The notes beneath the pieces were generated by a model, which was not told the origin of the DNA, searched no databases, and worked only from the letters and a program-made list of their open reading frames with translations. From Ariolimax columbianus (lineage: Eukaryota > Mollusca > Gastropoda > Stylommatophora > Arionidae), in the NCBI GenBank assembly GCA_036924085.1, contig JAVGWX010000013.1:41571893-41635892 (forward strand): a DNA stretch of 64,000 bases, in the 5' to 3' direction. Position numbers and translations under genes: made by a program. Shown in pieces: positions 54,536 through 63,832 of this stretch; position 1 is the stretch's first letter, and each line of letters opens with the position of its first letter.

Positions 54536-54768
54536 TGGGAGGAAGCCTAACGCATGGTCAGGCACACGATACTGATCAGACATGTTAGTCAAGGTCAGGC
54601 AAAATATACTGACCAAGAACCTCACTTCGGCTTCCTCGCAGCCCTCCCTAGAAACGGGCTGTTTTCGTGACAGCTTGGCTAACGAGATGAGGGATCGAAG
54701 TGATCCCCGTAGTAGTGATAAACACACAGATAAAGCCAAGCATAGCACAACCTGCTGGAGGACCCATA
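54536..54768 (+). repeat. Dispersed repeat R1, 3'-truncated copy
   Basis: Starts GGAGGAAGCCTAACGCATGG and follows R1 to GCTGGAGGACCC, where similarity stops. Confidence 0.75.
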
Positions 54769-54769
54769 T

Positions 54770-55273
54770 TAGCCCCTGGTATCTCCCCTTAAGATCTAGT
54801 TCTCTTAGTCTGTAGGCCTTGATTCTCTTGTCTCCCCTTGTGTTGCTTAATTATAAATGGCGTTGGATGTAGCCTTAATGGGGTAGTCCCCCCCCCCTTC
54901 CCCCCTGCTCTATTTGTCACTAGGTAGATGTCTCTTTCTGTCCCTGGTCCCTGGAACACTCTAACGTCCCCCACGTACTTAAAACACACCTTTCCTCACT
55001 ATTGCAATTCAATTATCAATAGTCAATTATTGATTTCTCGCTTCTTCTCGATTAACATCACGCGCAACCATGACAACGCGTGCGTGACAACTTTATATTT
55101 GTAATAACAAGTTTTTTGTTTCCAGCAACAATTTAGTCGTTTTCCATTGCCATTTAGGGGATTTTTGCATTACCTACCAATCACTCTACCCTCCATCTAG
55201 AATTATCGATTGCATCTTTGTACAATGTAATTATTATATTTAATTTCCTTTTTTTTTAAATTTCATATTTCAG
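54770..55273. other. Likely intron or upstream sequence of the ZC2HC1-like exon
   Basis: C-rich runs at about 54,888-54,906. The last about 25 bp (a T-run, then CATATTTCAG) form a good 3' splice site with polypyrimidine tract. No promoter or upstream exon seen. Confidence 0.5.
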
Positions 55274-55948
55274 GAAAAACTTGCGATGACACAGAAGAGA
55301 AAGCCACAGTTGCTAGGAAGAACACGTCCAAATAAGTTAGTCGATGAAAAAAAGAACGAAACGTACAGAAACGAACAAGAAAACGGAAGCTCTTCAGAGA
55401 AACATGGAGAAAACACGCGACTTAATGACGATGAAATGAAAAATTTAGAAGGCAAAGAACATGTGAAGGGAGAAGATACTAGAAGACACAAGGAGAAGCA
55501 GTTTAATATACCGGCAGGCAAAAAAGAGCAGACAGCACATCAGTCAGCCGTTTTATCGGCCCAAATAACAGACAACAGCGACAACCGACAAGCACTTGAC
55601 AAGAATCAGCTTCCTTCGCCGACGAAACGGAATGTCAGCTTTTCCTCAAACTCTAAAACATTGCAGCTTTCTATTTCCAATATGGCGACCACATACCAAC
55701 AAGATGGCGATATTTTCTTATCCAACGTGAAAGTTAATGAGCAAACAGACGTTTCTCTAGAAGATGGGTCCTCCTTATCTATGTGTCAGCTGTGTGGAAG
55801 ATCATTCCTTCCGGAAAGACTTACAAAACACCAAAATGCTTGTGCCAAATCCAACAAGCCAAGAAAGCAGTTTGATTCGTCTAAGAAAAGAGCTGAAGGA
55901 TCAGAGTTGACAAAGCTTGCTGGGAAAGCTAGAAAACAAGAGCAGCCG
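55274..55948 (+). CDS. Exon of a ZC2HC1-type zinc-finger protein
   Basis: The only host-like protein segment I found. About 225 codons: a long Lys/Glu/Asn/Ser-rich, probably disordered N-terminal part, then MCQLCGRSFLPERLTKHQNA followed by C, matching the C2HC finger CxxCGRxFxxxxLxxHxxxC, and RKQFDSSKKRAEGSEL, close to the conserved (K/R)xFDSSKxRxxGTEL after the first finger of ZC2HC1 proteins. ATG is at 55,286; the frame is open back to the AG of the splice acceptor at 55,273, so coding may begin earlier. The exon ends at a donor CCG|GTTAGT; reading through adds only five more residues (to 55,966). The next exon, which should carry the rest of the domain, is not visible in the window. Exact paralogue (1A, 1B or 1C) not decided. 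Confidence 0.8.
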
Positions 55949-56260
55949 GTTAGTATCGCTTTATGACTTGTGTTTGACGGAGAGCAATAATCTTATTGTT
56001 CAAATTGCATCTGTTGTTCTTCTGGTTTGTCCTTTTTGTATATTTCTTTTGTTCCTCTTTTTTTTATGGTTCGTCTTTTTTATTATTTCTGTTTGTTTAT
56101 TCTCTTCTTACCCCTATTCTTGTTTGCCTTTCATTTTTTTTTTTGGTTCTACGTCATCGTCAACATCATAATCAACATTATCATCAACTTCTTTTTCTTC
56201 TACTTTTTCTTCTTCTTCTTCTTCTTCGTTTTCTTCTTTTTTTTCTTCTTCTTCTTCCTG
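55949..56260 (+). other. Start of intron after the ZC2HC1-like exon; pyrimidine-rich
   Basis: Begins with GTTAGT donor, then T-rich sequence and a (TTC)n tract at about 56,185-56,258. Short hydrophobic ORFs here come from the T-rich composition. Confidence 0.6.
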
Positions 56261-56609
56261 GGAAGGAAGATTAACGTCTGGTCAGGTACAACATACTGAT
56301 CAGACATCTTAGTCTGAGTCAAGCAAAATATACTGGCCAAGACCCTCGTCTTGGCTTCCTCGTTGCCCTTCCTGGAAACGGGTTGTTTTTATGGCAGGAT
56401 GGCTAACAAGGTTAGAGATCGACGTGATCCCTGTAGTAGTGAGCAACACGCATATAAAGCCAAGCATAACCCACCCACCTGGAGGACATCGGTTAACATT
56501 GATCAGCACGCTCGGGATGTGAGGAAAGCTACTTCGACCTGCCCCTAACGACCTTTTTAGGGCGCACAAAGTGTAATCCTAGTCATTGTTGGCATACAAC
56601 AACAACAAT
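56261..56609 (+). repeat. Dispersed repeat R1, full-length copy
   Basis: Full R1 from GGAAGGAAGATTAACGTCTG to the CAACAACAACAATC tail; probably lies in the intron of the ZC2HC1-like gene. Copy ends define the family at about 350 bp. Confidence 0.8.
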
Positions 56610-56766
56610 CTCATCCTTCTTCTTACTTCTTCTTTTTTTCGTTCTCTTTTTATTCCTTTTCTTCTTTTTGCGTCTATTTTTGACCTTGCAATTGCCGTTT
56701 TTCTCATTGTGTCTATTTCTTTAAAAAAAAGTTTTTGTTCCAAGCTGTCATGATCAGTGTTTTTTT

Positions 56767-56850
56767 CCATTCTACAGCCCCTTGATATCTGCGATAATAT
56801 ATTCCTCTCATTCTACAGCCCCTTGATATCTGCGATAATATATTCCTCTC
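56767..56850. repeat. 41-bp direct duplication
   Basis: CATTCTACAGCCCCTTGATA and the following 21 bp occur twice in tandem without change, so the duplication is recent. Confidence 0.85.
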
Positions 56851-57785
56851 GTTTCGTTTCCAATAATCCAGTCTTGCTAGATGAAGAGAGACTGTACTTC
56901 TTCTTCTTCTTCTTCGTTCGCAGTCAGACAGTAACCATTATTTTTTCGAAAAAAGCGGCGGTCATCCTGAGGCTGTCGACACTGCCATAGAGCTTGTCTT
57001 GTGTTGCCACTGGTGATGGCCACATCTGCTCTCTCTGATCCACGTATGTCGGGCAGTTCTGCAGCACATGTTCAGCGGTCATTTTACCGGTACCGCACGG
57101 GCATTCGTCGGTACCACCTATCTTTAATTTGTTGAATAGGTGGTACCTCAGTCTATTGTGGCCAGTGCAAAGTCTGAAGACAACGACCTGCTCGAAGAGA
57201 GACTGTACGACGTAGACGAGTACATCTGCCTCGGACGCCTGCTCAACATGCAGAACGACTTAAGCAAAGAGTTGACAAGACGGCGTCGTGTGGGTTGAGC
57301 TGCTTTCTCTTCGATAAAGTCTGTGCAGGACCTCTCTATTAAACTCCACGGCACTACCTGCGATGTGCTATGCGGCGGAAACATGGGCACTCACGAAGGA
57401 GATGGAGTTCAAACTCAGTGACCTAAGCCTCCCTCGAGAGACGCGTGGTCGGCCGCACGAATCATTGCCAGCACACAAACGGGCTTCATAACTCGGACAT
57501 GAGTCAATTGTCCCTGAAGATCATCGCTCAGGGTGGAAGGGGGAGGGGGTGTGTGAGGGGGGCGATCGATGGAGCACATCGACAGCAATATGGTACTCCA
57601 GAGACAAGAAACGACCACCAAAGCGTTGGTCCAACTCCCTTGCATCCCACAACAACATTCCCGATGCCACAGGTGGGCGACTCATTACCCACTGGTCCAC
57701 CGTGGTCCAAGACAGTGATTGTTGGAAGAGAAGTTGGGATCCTTAACGGTGTAACCGCCGCTGAAGAACTGGCCATCCAGTAACC
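56850..57785 (+). pseudogene. Decayed non-LTR retrotransposon end, interrupted by LINE-G
   Basis: Before the insertion: VSNNPVLLDEERLY; after it: DVDEYICLGRLLNMQNDLSK, ELTRRRR, GWAAFSSI, then (other frame) CYAAETWAL and finally RDKKRPPKRWSNSL and DSDCWKR. This matches the order YxYLGxxIxMxNDLxxELxRRxxxxWxAF, YxxETWAL, GRPPxRWSD, WxxxxR of a mollusc non-LTR class distinct from those at 400 and 10,445. Frameshifted and partly deleted. Confidence 0.65.
56898..57193 (-). mobile_element. LINE-G, short 3'-end copy
   Basis: About 280 bp of the LINE-G 3' end (NRLRYHLFNKLK, ECPCGTGKMTAEHVLQNCP region) plus a GAA tail at 56,898-56,912, reversed. A perfect 15-bp duplication GAAGAGAGACTGTAC (56,883-56,897 and 57,194-57,208) brackets it. 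Removing the insert and one duplication restores the reading frame of the older element. Confidence 0.93.
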
Positions 57786-57817
57786 AATAATCCAGTTTAA
57801 CCCCTCTTGCGTCATGC

Positions 57818-57865
57818 CCATGTTCTGTAGTGATGAAGTGCCCATGTTCTGTAGTGATGAAGTGT
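57818..57865. repeat. 24-bp direct duplication
   Basis: CCCATGTTCTGTAGTGATGA and the next four bases occur twice in tandem. Confidence 0.8.
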
Positions 57866-58189
57866 CCGTTCTTTTTTCACTTGTCTCATGTTGTTGCACC
57901 TCCTTTCCGACACTTCATTTTTATTATTTTGTATGCAGAACACTGTTCGCTCCTCAATGCTGCCTCTTTAGTCTATCTTGCAAGGTTATTCAAGAATTTC
58001 CTTCCACTGGCACGAGTATGACCTTTTACTGTTTTGTTCAGCTGTTTGTACTTGTCGGTGTACCAATCTTGTAATTTAGTGGGATTTGGTTACACATATC
58101 GTATCAAACGGCCAGATATCACAAACACTTAGAATAAGACGGTATCAAACACAGCTGCAAGACGATGATAATGATGATGATGTTCGTGC

Positions 58190-58440
58190 ATCACGTCTGA
58201 GGATGACCACTCTCTCTGCTCAGCGGTTTGAAAAAAAAAAATCTTTTTTGTTTGCTTGGTCCGCTGAATTGGGTGACTTGGATTAAAGTGGACATGATTG
58301 CGAAATTTGTCAACCTCACTCTCTAGTCCTCAGCTACCTTTGGACAGTGGCAGGACATTATTAAGACCACTGGAGATAGCAAATAATTCAGATTTGTCTT
58401 TAGGGTCTACTCGCGAAGCCTTTTAAAAAAGGTTTTAAAT
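58190..58440 (+). repeat. Dispersed repeat R3, partial copy 3
   Basis: Same order of blocks as 11,945-12,230: GACCACTCTCTCTG, CCGCTGAATTGGGTGACTTG, TTTGTCAACCTCACTCTC, CCACTGGAGATAGCA. More diverged than the other two copies. Confidence 0.65.
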
Positions 58441-58504
58441 GTAGGATGACCATGGCTAAATCCCTATGCTCATAACCAATAGCACAGGAAACTGTAAGAA
58501 CTAA

Positions 58505-58785
58505 ATCGTTGCTTTATTTGGTGTGCTGTTGTTAATTATTTCTAGTTCCACTGTGAAAATGTGAATGTTGTATTTGGTGTACTATTGGACATTATTTCTA
58601 ATTCTTCTAGGACAGTGTGAATGTTGTATTTGGTGCGCAGTTGAACAATGTATCTAGTTCCTATCCGAAAGTGTGAATGTTGTATTTGGTGTTCTATTGA
58701 ACATTGTTTCTAGTTCCTCTCTTAAAATGTGAATGTTATATACTGGTGGGTGTTGAACATTCTTTAAAGTTCCTATCCGAAAGGG
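58505..58785 (+). repeat. 56-bp minisatellite, about five units
   Basis: GTGAATGTTG recurs at 58,561, 58,617, 58,673 and 58,729, an exact 56-bp period, with units containing TATTTGGTGT and ATTTCTAGTTCC. Units are moderately diverged. Confidence 0.85.
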
Positions 58786-58789
58786 CAAA

Positions 58790-59049
58790 TGAACTATCAG
58801 CAACCCTGAAATAATCGTGTATCTTTTTGCCTCCGCCCGAAGCATGGTATCAACTATGTAGCTAAATCACTTACAGGTAGCCTGTATCAAAGAACGTAAA
58901 TGCACACTTGCAGAGGTGGCTTCTGTAACCATTCGCTTTACATGATGAGGCTGCTAACTCCATACATAAACTCTTTTTATTGCCTTTTGTGGCATGTTTG
59001 TAAAAATACGATGACCCTAACTTTTCCTTTTCGTTTACAAACTCACGAG
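58790..59049. other. No recognised gene
   Basis: Nothing recognised. Confidence 0.5.
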
Positions 59050-59575
59050 GGCCATTCACCAGGGAAGCAATGAACAAGACACTTATTTTGAAGGAAGCAT
59101 AAAAGTCAGACTACTGCGCTCTTTGGTGCTGTCAATATTTCTGTATGCCTGCGAGACCTGGACCATAACAGCAGATATCCAGGGCAGAATACGTGCAATG
59201 GAAATGCGGTGCTATAGAAAACTCCTAAATGTTACATATAAGGATCGTGTCACGAACGTAGACATCCGTCAGAGAGTTCAAGACGCTATTGGTCCTTTTG
59301 AAGATCTGTTCACAACTATCAAAAGACGAAAGATGGCCTGGTGCGGACACGTCGCGAGGTCCAACGGAATTCCCAACTCGATACTCTTTGGTTCCGTACC
59401 GGGACAGAGAGGGAGAGGACGTCCAAGGAAGAGATGGGTGGACAACATCACTGACTGGTCAGGCCTTCGTCCCGGTGAGATACGTCAGGCGGCGACAGAC
59501 AGAGCGAGTTGGCGTGGGATTTTCATGTCTTAATGTGTGCCCAAACGACCTGATGGGATACGGGATGAACTGAAC
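59050..59575 (+). pseudogene. C-terminal end of a non-LTR retrotransposon (third class)
   Basis: The frame 59,123-59,533 reads LYACETWTITADIQGRI, MRCYRKLLNVTYKDRVTN, KRRKMAWCGHVARSNG, RGRGRPRKRWVDNITDW and RASWRGI, then stops. This is the usual end of many animal non-LTR elements (YxxETWTL, RxLxISWxDRVTN, LxWxGHVxR, GRGRPxxxWxDNIxxW, DRxxWR). 136 codons are open, so it decayed recently. The following ACCTGATGGGATACGGGATG is the typical 3' UTR of that type. 5'-truncated; no RT domain. Confidence 0.8.
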
Positions 59576-59812
59576 TGAATGTCATTCCTAAAGCAAACAA
59601 CATTCCATTCGCTGGTGCTGCTCGAAGCACACATACACTATTTAGCCGATTGATCGGCACTGAGTTCACAACGAATTATTCTTGTTAGTAGCATCGATAA
59701 TATTATTTACGAAGTTGCAGCAATAGACACGATAGCACGCAAATATTGAACAGTGCTGCGTACTTTCGACTACTCATTTGCAGTGTGCTTATTCGAGATG
59801 TCTTGTCCAGTT

Positions 59813-59950
59813 GGGAGCCGCGTAGCGCAGTAGTTAGCGAGCTGAGTGGTCCTGAGTTCATTCCACAGTTGAAATGTTTTGTCAGAGCGCAACGGGTCCC
59901 GGGTCTACCCAGCCTTCAATGGGTACCGGTTCAGTCCGGGAATTAAAAGC

Positions 59951-59987
<37 letters not shown>
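59813..59987 (+). mobile_element. tRNA-derived SINE (SINE3) with (GA)n end
   Basis: Head GGGAGCCGCGTAGCGCAGTA with TTAGCGAGCTGAG (A-box region), then CCTGAGTTCATTCC (B-box-like), a body with GGGTACCGGTTCAGTCCGGG, and a (GA)n run at 59,952-59,987. Looks like a tRNA-derived SINE. Target duplication not found. Confidence 0.6.
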
Positions 59988-59990
<3 letters not shown>

Positions 59991-60021
59991 TGGCTACCGC
60001 CATCATATAGCCGAGCCTTGT

Positions 60022-60440
60022 AGTCAGGGCAGGTAAAACGTATTGATTGGATAATGTTAGTCAGGGTCAGGTAAACCATACTGATCGGACAAGGTTAGTC
60101 AGGGTCAGGTAAACCATACTGATAGGACAAGGTTAGTCAGGGTCAGGTAAACCAAACTGATCGGACAAGGTTAGTCAGGGTCAGGTAAACCATACTGATC
60201 GGACAATGTTAGTCAGGGTCAGGTAAACCATACTGATCGGACAATGTTAGTCAGGGTCAGGTAAACCATACTAATCGGACAAGGTTAGTCAGGGTCAGGT
60301 AAACCATACTGATCGGACAATGTTAGTCAGGGTCAGGTAAACCATACTGATCGGACAATGTTAGTCAGGGTCAGGTAAACCATACTGATCGGACAATGTT
60401 AGTCAGGGTCAGGTAAACCATACTGATCGGACAATGTTTT
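60022..60440 (+). repeat. 38-bp minisatellite derived from repeat R1, about 11 units
   Basis: Exact 38-bp period, unit GGTTAGTCAGGGTCAGGTAA plus ACCATACTGATCGGACAA. The unit equals the opening of R1 (ACTGATCAGACATGTTAGTC and AGGGTCAGGCAAAATATACT), so the array was born from an R1 end. Units vary at a few positions (GGACAAGG or GGACAATG). Confidence 0.9.
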
Positions 60441-60512
60441 GCCTGAACCTGACTAACATTTCTGATCAGTTTATTTTGCCTGACTGACCAGTCGTTGGTC
60501 TTCCTTCCCAGG
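60434..60512 (-). repeat. Inverted R1 terminus after the minisatellite
   Basis: GCCTGAACCTGACTAACATT, TCTGATCAGTTTATTTTGCC and CCAGTCGTTGGTCTTCCTTC are the R1 start in reverse. It can pair with any unit of the preceding array. Confidence 0.8.
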
Positions 60513-61107
60513 TGGAGACATAATCTGCAATTCCCTTCACTCAGTGGGTCTATCTCATTCAGATGTTTATTTATGAGGACATGGCCTGATCTCAACTCTA
60601 ACATCAAACTCTATTTCTCGTCTTTTCAATTGCTTGTCTGAATCGGGTGGGGAGGGGGGGGGGGGGGGGGGGGGTTAGTTTTATCGAGTCTGTTAAACTC
60701 GTTCGACCGGACAAATAGGCCTGTGGAATGGAAAGGTTTAAGAATCCTTGGTACAAATTGCATTGACATCGCCTTAATTTACAATATCTTTGATCTCCAC
60801 ATTGGAGGTGTCCTATTGGCGAGGCTATGGTTTCTAACCACAAACCTTGAGCATAAATAAAAGACCATTATATGGTTATTGAACGCCACACGCGTATACA
60901 GAGGATTTCAAATGTTATAGTCAAGAGCAAGACAAATATTTAAGATGTGTCAAAGTTCAAAATAAATATACACAAAGGGATCTCTCGTTCATTCGTCCAT
61001 TAGCCTGCATATCTAAACTTTGTCTGGTTGCTTAGACTTTTTTCTATTGTTTACATGAACAAACGTGATTTTGAAATAGCAAAGAACTAAGGTTACCAAA
61101 GCTGAAC
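60513..61107. other. Non-coding with a 21-nt G-run
   Basis: A run of 21 G (60,654-60,674) preceded by GGGTGGGGA could form a G-quadruplex. Otherwise nothing recognised. Confidence 0.6.
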
Positions 61108-61375
61108 GTTGTGTGACAGAGTTTAATGAATGTTGTGTGACAGAGTTTAATGAATGTTGTGTGACAGAGTTTAATGAATGTTGTGTGACAGAGTTTAATG
61201 AATGTTGTGTGACAGAGTTTAATGAACGTTGTCGTGTGGCAGAGTTTAATGAACGTAGTATGACAGAGTTTAATGAATGTTGTGTGACAGAGTTTAATGA
61301 ATGTTGTGTGACAGTTTAATTAATGTTGTGTGACAGAGTTTAATGAACGTTGTCGTGTGACAGAGTTTAATGCCA
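61108..61375 (+). repeat. 24-bp minisatellite, about 11 units
   Basis: Unit TGTGTGACAGAGTTTAATGA plus ATGT, with some 27-bp variants (GAACGTTGTCGTGTG). In one frame it encodes repeated TEFNECCV, but no longer gene context exists, so a protein is unlikely. Confidence 0.9.
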
Positions 61376-61707
61376 GGAGCACGCCATAGTACTTGAACAT
61401 CTTGGGTAAAGTTTATTGATGAAACACGTGGGACTCAAAGCCGTGCAACAAATACGTTGATGCGCATTGAATACCAACCTAATCGGCTTTTGGTATTATC
61501 TTCATGTACACTAGGTGATCATGGATCTCAAAAACTTGCCAAGTGTTGTTTATCAATTATGGCATTCTGTTCAGTTTTAATCTGTTGAGAATAGACATCA
61601 ATGCACTTGAGACAGACCCATAGATGCTCAGTCACTCTCAGTAGATAATGAAAGATGTAGATACTGATGAAAACAAAAGGTTAAATGAAAAAAAACTAAG
61701 AGCACTA
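61376..61707. other. No recognised gene
   Basis: Nothing recognised between the minisatellite and R1. Confidence 0.5.
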
Positions 61708-62301
61708 GGGGAAGGAAGACTAACGTAGGTCAGGCAAAATATACTCTCCGAGACCCTTATCTCGGCGTCCTCGTAGCCATCCCTGGAAACAGGTTGATTT
61801 CATGGCAGCCTGGCTAAGGAAGTGAGGGATCGACGTGATCCCGCGCAACTTAACGTAACGTCTTTATACTGGTTTAGAAGACTCTGCAGAGTCTGTATAC
61901 AACCAGTTACATTTACATCACCTTGCTCTACAGCTATACGCATCCAATTTATTCTTAAATGCATTAACTGTCCCTGCCTCCACCACATTCCTTGGCAATG
62001 CATTCCAAGCATTCACAACTCTCTGACTAAAAAAATACTTCCTAATATCTAATCTGGACCTCTCCTAAGTCAACTTGTAACTGTGCCCTCTTGTTCTTGT
62101 GAGTGGCTGTATTTAAACAAAATTTGTTATAGTAGTAGTAGTGAGTGACACGCAGATGACGCCAAGCATAACACAACCGCCTGGAAGACCCCGGTCAATC
62201 CTCATCAGCACGCTCGGGATGTAAGGAAAGCTGCTGCAACACGTCATTTTCAGGGCGCACAAAACAGTGAACCTACTTATTTTGGGCTTTCGAAACAAAA
62301 C
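61708..62301 (+). repeat. Dispersed repeat R1, split by a LINE tail
   Basis: R1 runs 61,708-61,843 and resumes at about 62,131-62,301 (GTGAGTGACACGCAGATGAC onward). The middle is the CR1-like insertion listed separately. Confidence 0.8.
61844..62130 (-). mobile_element. CR1-like LINE 3' end inserted in R1
   Basis: Minus-strand frame reads TRTRGHSYKLT, a stop, [20 protein letters not shown] and [25 protein letters not shown]. The RGHSxKL, RxDxRKxFFSxRVVxxWNxLP and VVxAxTVxxFKxxLD motifs are the typical end of CR1/L2-group reverse transcriptase proteins. Only the last about 90 residues are present, with one stop. The insertion lies in an R1 copy and is therefore younger than it. Confidence 0.85.
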
Positions 62302-62643
62302 CAGGAGCACTAACAAATTTGTATATAGTAAAGTATGTGGTCTTCTTTATAAGCACTTCTCAAACATTCGGCGATGTTATATTTTCTGAGATATTGAAAA
62401 CTGACGCCATTGAGTTCATGTTTTGTTGATTCTTCATGCTTGAAACATTTTTTATCTAACTATCATCACCTCCAAGCAGTAAACATACAAAACAGAACAG
62501 ATCGTTTTTCTCGACTCAACAACATAACACGTCATACATATAAGCATCCAATTTCCCTGTAAATTCACTTTGGCTGTTACATGTAGATTGTTCTTGTCCG
62601 TTTTCCAATTACTGGGCGGCCGTTGTCTGTTAATTTAATTTTT
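62302..62643. other. No recognised gene
   Basis: AT-rich; nothing recognised. Confidence 0.5.
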
Positions 62644-62893
62644 GGGGACGGCGTGGGCTTGGGGTTAAGTAACACGGCTCACAATCAGAAGGTGCTGAGT
62701 TCGATCCCCATCACAGCAACGGCAAAGGGAAGCAAACCCTTCAAAAATGCACGAGGCAGCAGACTCTTACATAAAATGCATGCTGAAGTCGGATGCACTG
62801 GGCTGACAGGCGCAAAATAAAAACCACAGTACAACGCACACCGCCTTGGGGATTAGAGAAATAAGGCAAGCTCAAAAAACAAAAATACAAAAA
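62644..62893 (+). mobile_element. SINE2, second copy
   Basis: Same structure as 1,476-1,731: GGGGACGGCGTGGGCTTGGG, GTTCGATCCCCATCACAGCA (B-box region), core GCTGAAGTCGGATGCACTGG at 62,782 and an A-rich tail. Flanks share TTAATTT, but that is too short and simple to call a target duplication. Confidence 0.8.
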
Positions 62894-63212
62894 TTAATTT
62901 TCTTTTCTAAACTAAGAGAGCTGAACGCTTCTTATTTGAATTCACAAATACGCATTTCAAACCGATTATTACAGGTCTGAACTACAAAGCAACATGCCAA
63001 GGCTCTGCTTCATGAGTCTAGTGTGTCTATGACGTCAGGAAGTTCAGGGAGAGTTGTGTAGCTTAGTTGTCATGGCAGCCGATTCAACAGGACAGCAAGT
63101 GTGAACTACGTCCTGGCCTGTTTAAAATGCAGGAACAGATATTGCATAAGTCTTTCTGGGTTCGCCAAAAATTAGTCATCTATTCAAAGTATTGTTTACA
63201 TAGCTAATAATT
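62894..63212. other. No recognised gene
   Basis: Nothing recognised. Confidence 0.5.
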
Positions 63213-63832
63213 AACAGATCTAGCATGACCAAAAAGCCTGAACGCAGAAGCAGAGGGGTTGTCACCCGCACCAAGAAGAGTACTGTAGACTTCGTCCTAG
63301 AGACGGGACTATAGATCTAGCATTATCAAAAAGCCTGGACGCAGAGGCAGTGGGGTTGTCACCCGCACCAAGAAGAGTACTGTAGACTTCGTCCTAGAGA
63401 CGGGACTATAGATCTAGCATTATCAAAAAGCCTGGACGCAGAGGCAGTGGGGTTGTCACCCGCACCAAGAAGAGTACTGTAGACTTCGTCCTAGAGACGG
63501 GACTATAGATCTAGCGTTATCAAAAAGCCTGGACGCAGAGGCAGTGGGGTTGTCACCCGCACCAAGAAGAGTACTGTAGACTTCGTCCTAGAGACGGGGC
63601 TATAGATCTAGCATTATCAAAAAGCCTGGACGCAGAGGCAGTGGGGTTTCACCCGCACCAAGAAGAGTACTGTAGACTTCGTCCTAGAGACGGGACTATA
63701 GATCTAGCATTATCAAAAAGCCTGGACGCAGAGGCAGTAGGGTTGTCACCCGCACCAAGAAGAGTACTGTAGACTTCGTCCTAGAGACGGGACTATAGAT
63801 CTAGCATTTCCAAAAAGCCTGAACGTAGAGAA
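63213..63832 (+). repeat. 97-bp satellite-like tandem repeat, six units and a partial
   Basis: AGATCTAGC starts at 63,216, 63,313, 63,410, 63,507, 63,604, 63,700 and 63,797: period 97 bp, with one 1-bp deletion in the fifth unit. Each unit has TATCAAAAAGCCTGGACGCA, GTTGTCACCCGCACCAAGAA and TCCTAGAGACGGG. Inner units are almost identical, edge units more diverged. Function unknown; the array may continue in other copies elsewhere. Confidence 0.92.

Noticed and set aside
55996..56299. Hydrophobic ORFs that look like membrane proteins
   Set aside because: T-rich intron sequence after the splice donor gives Phe/Leu-rich frames; no homologue recognised.
60371..60843. Minus ORFs of 78-79 codons near the 38-bp array and G-run
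   Set aside because: Partly minisatellite and poly-Pro from the G-run; no motif.
61113..61319. Repeat protein TEFNECCV
   Set aside because: Translation of the 24-bp minisatellite; flanks have no gene structure and unit lengths change frame compatibility.
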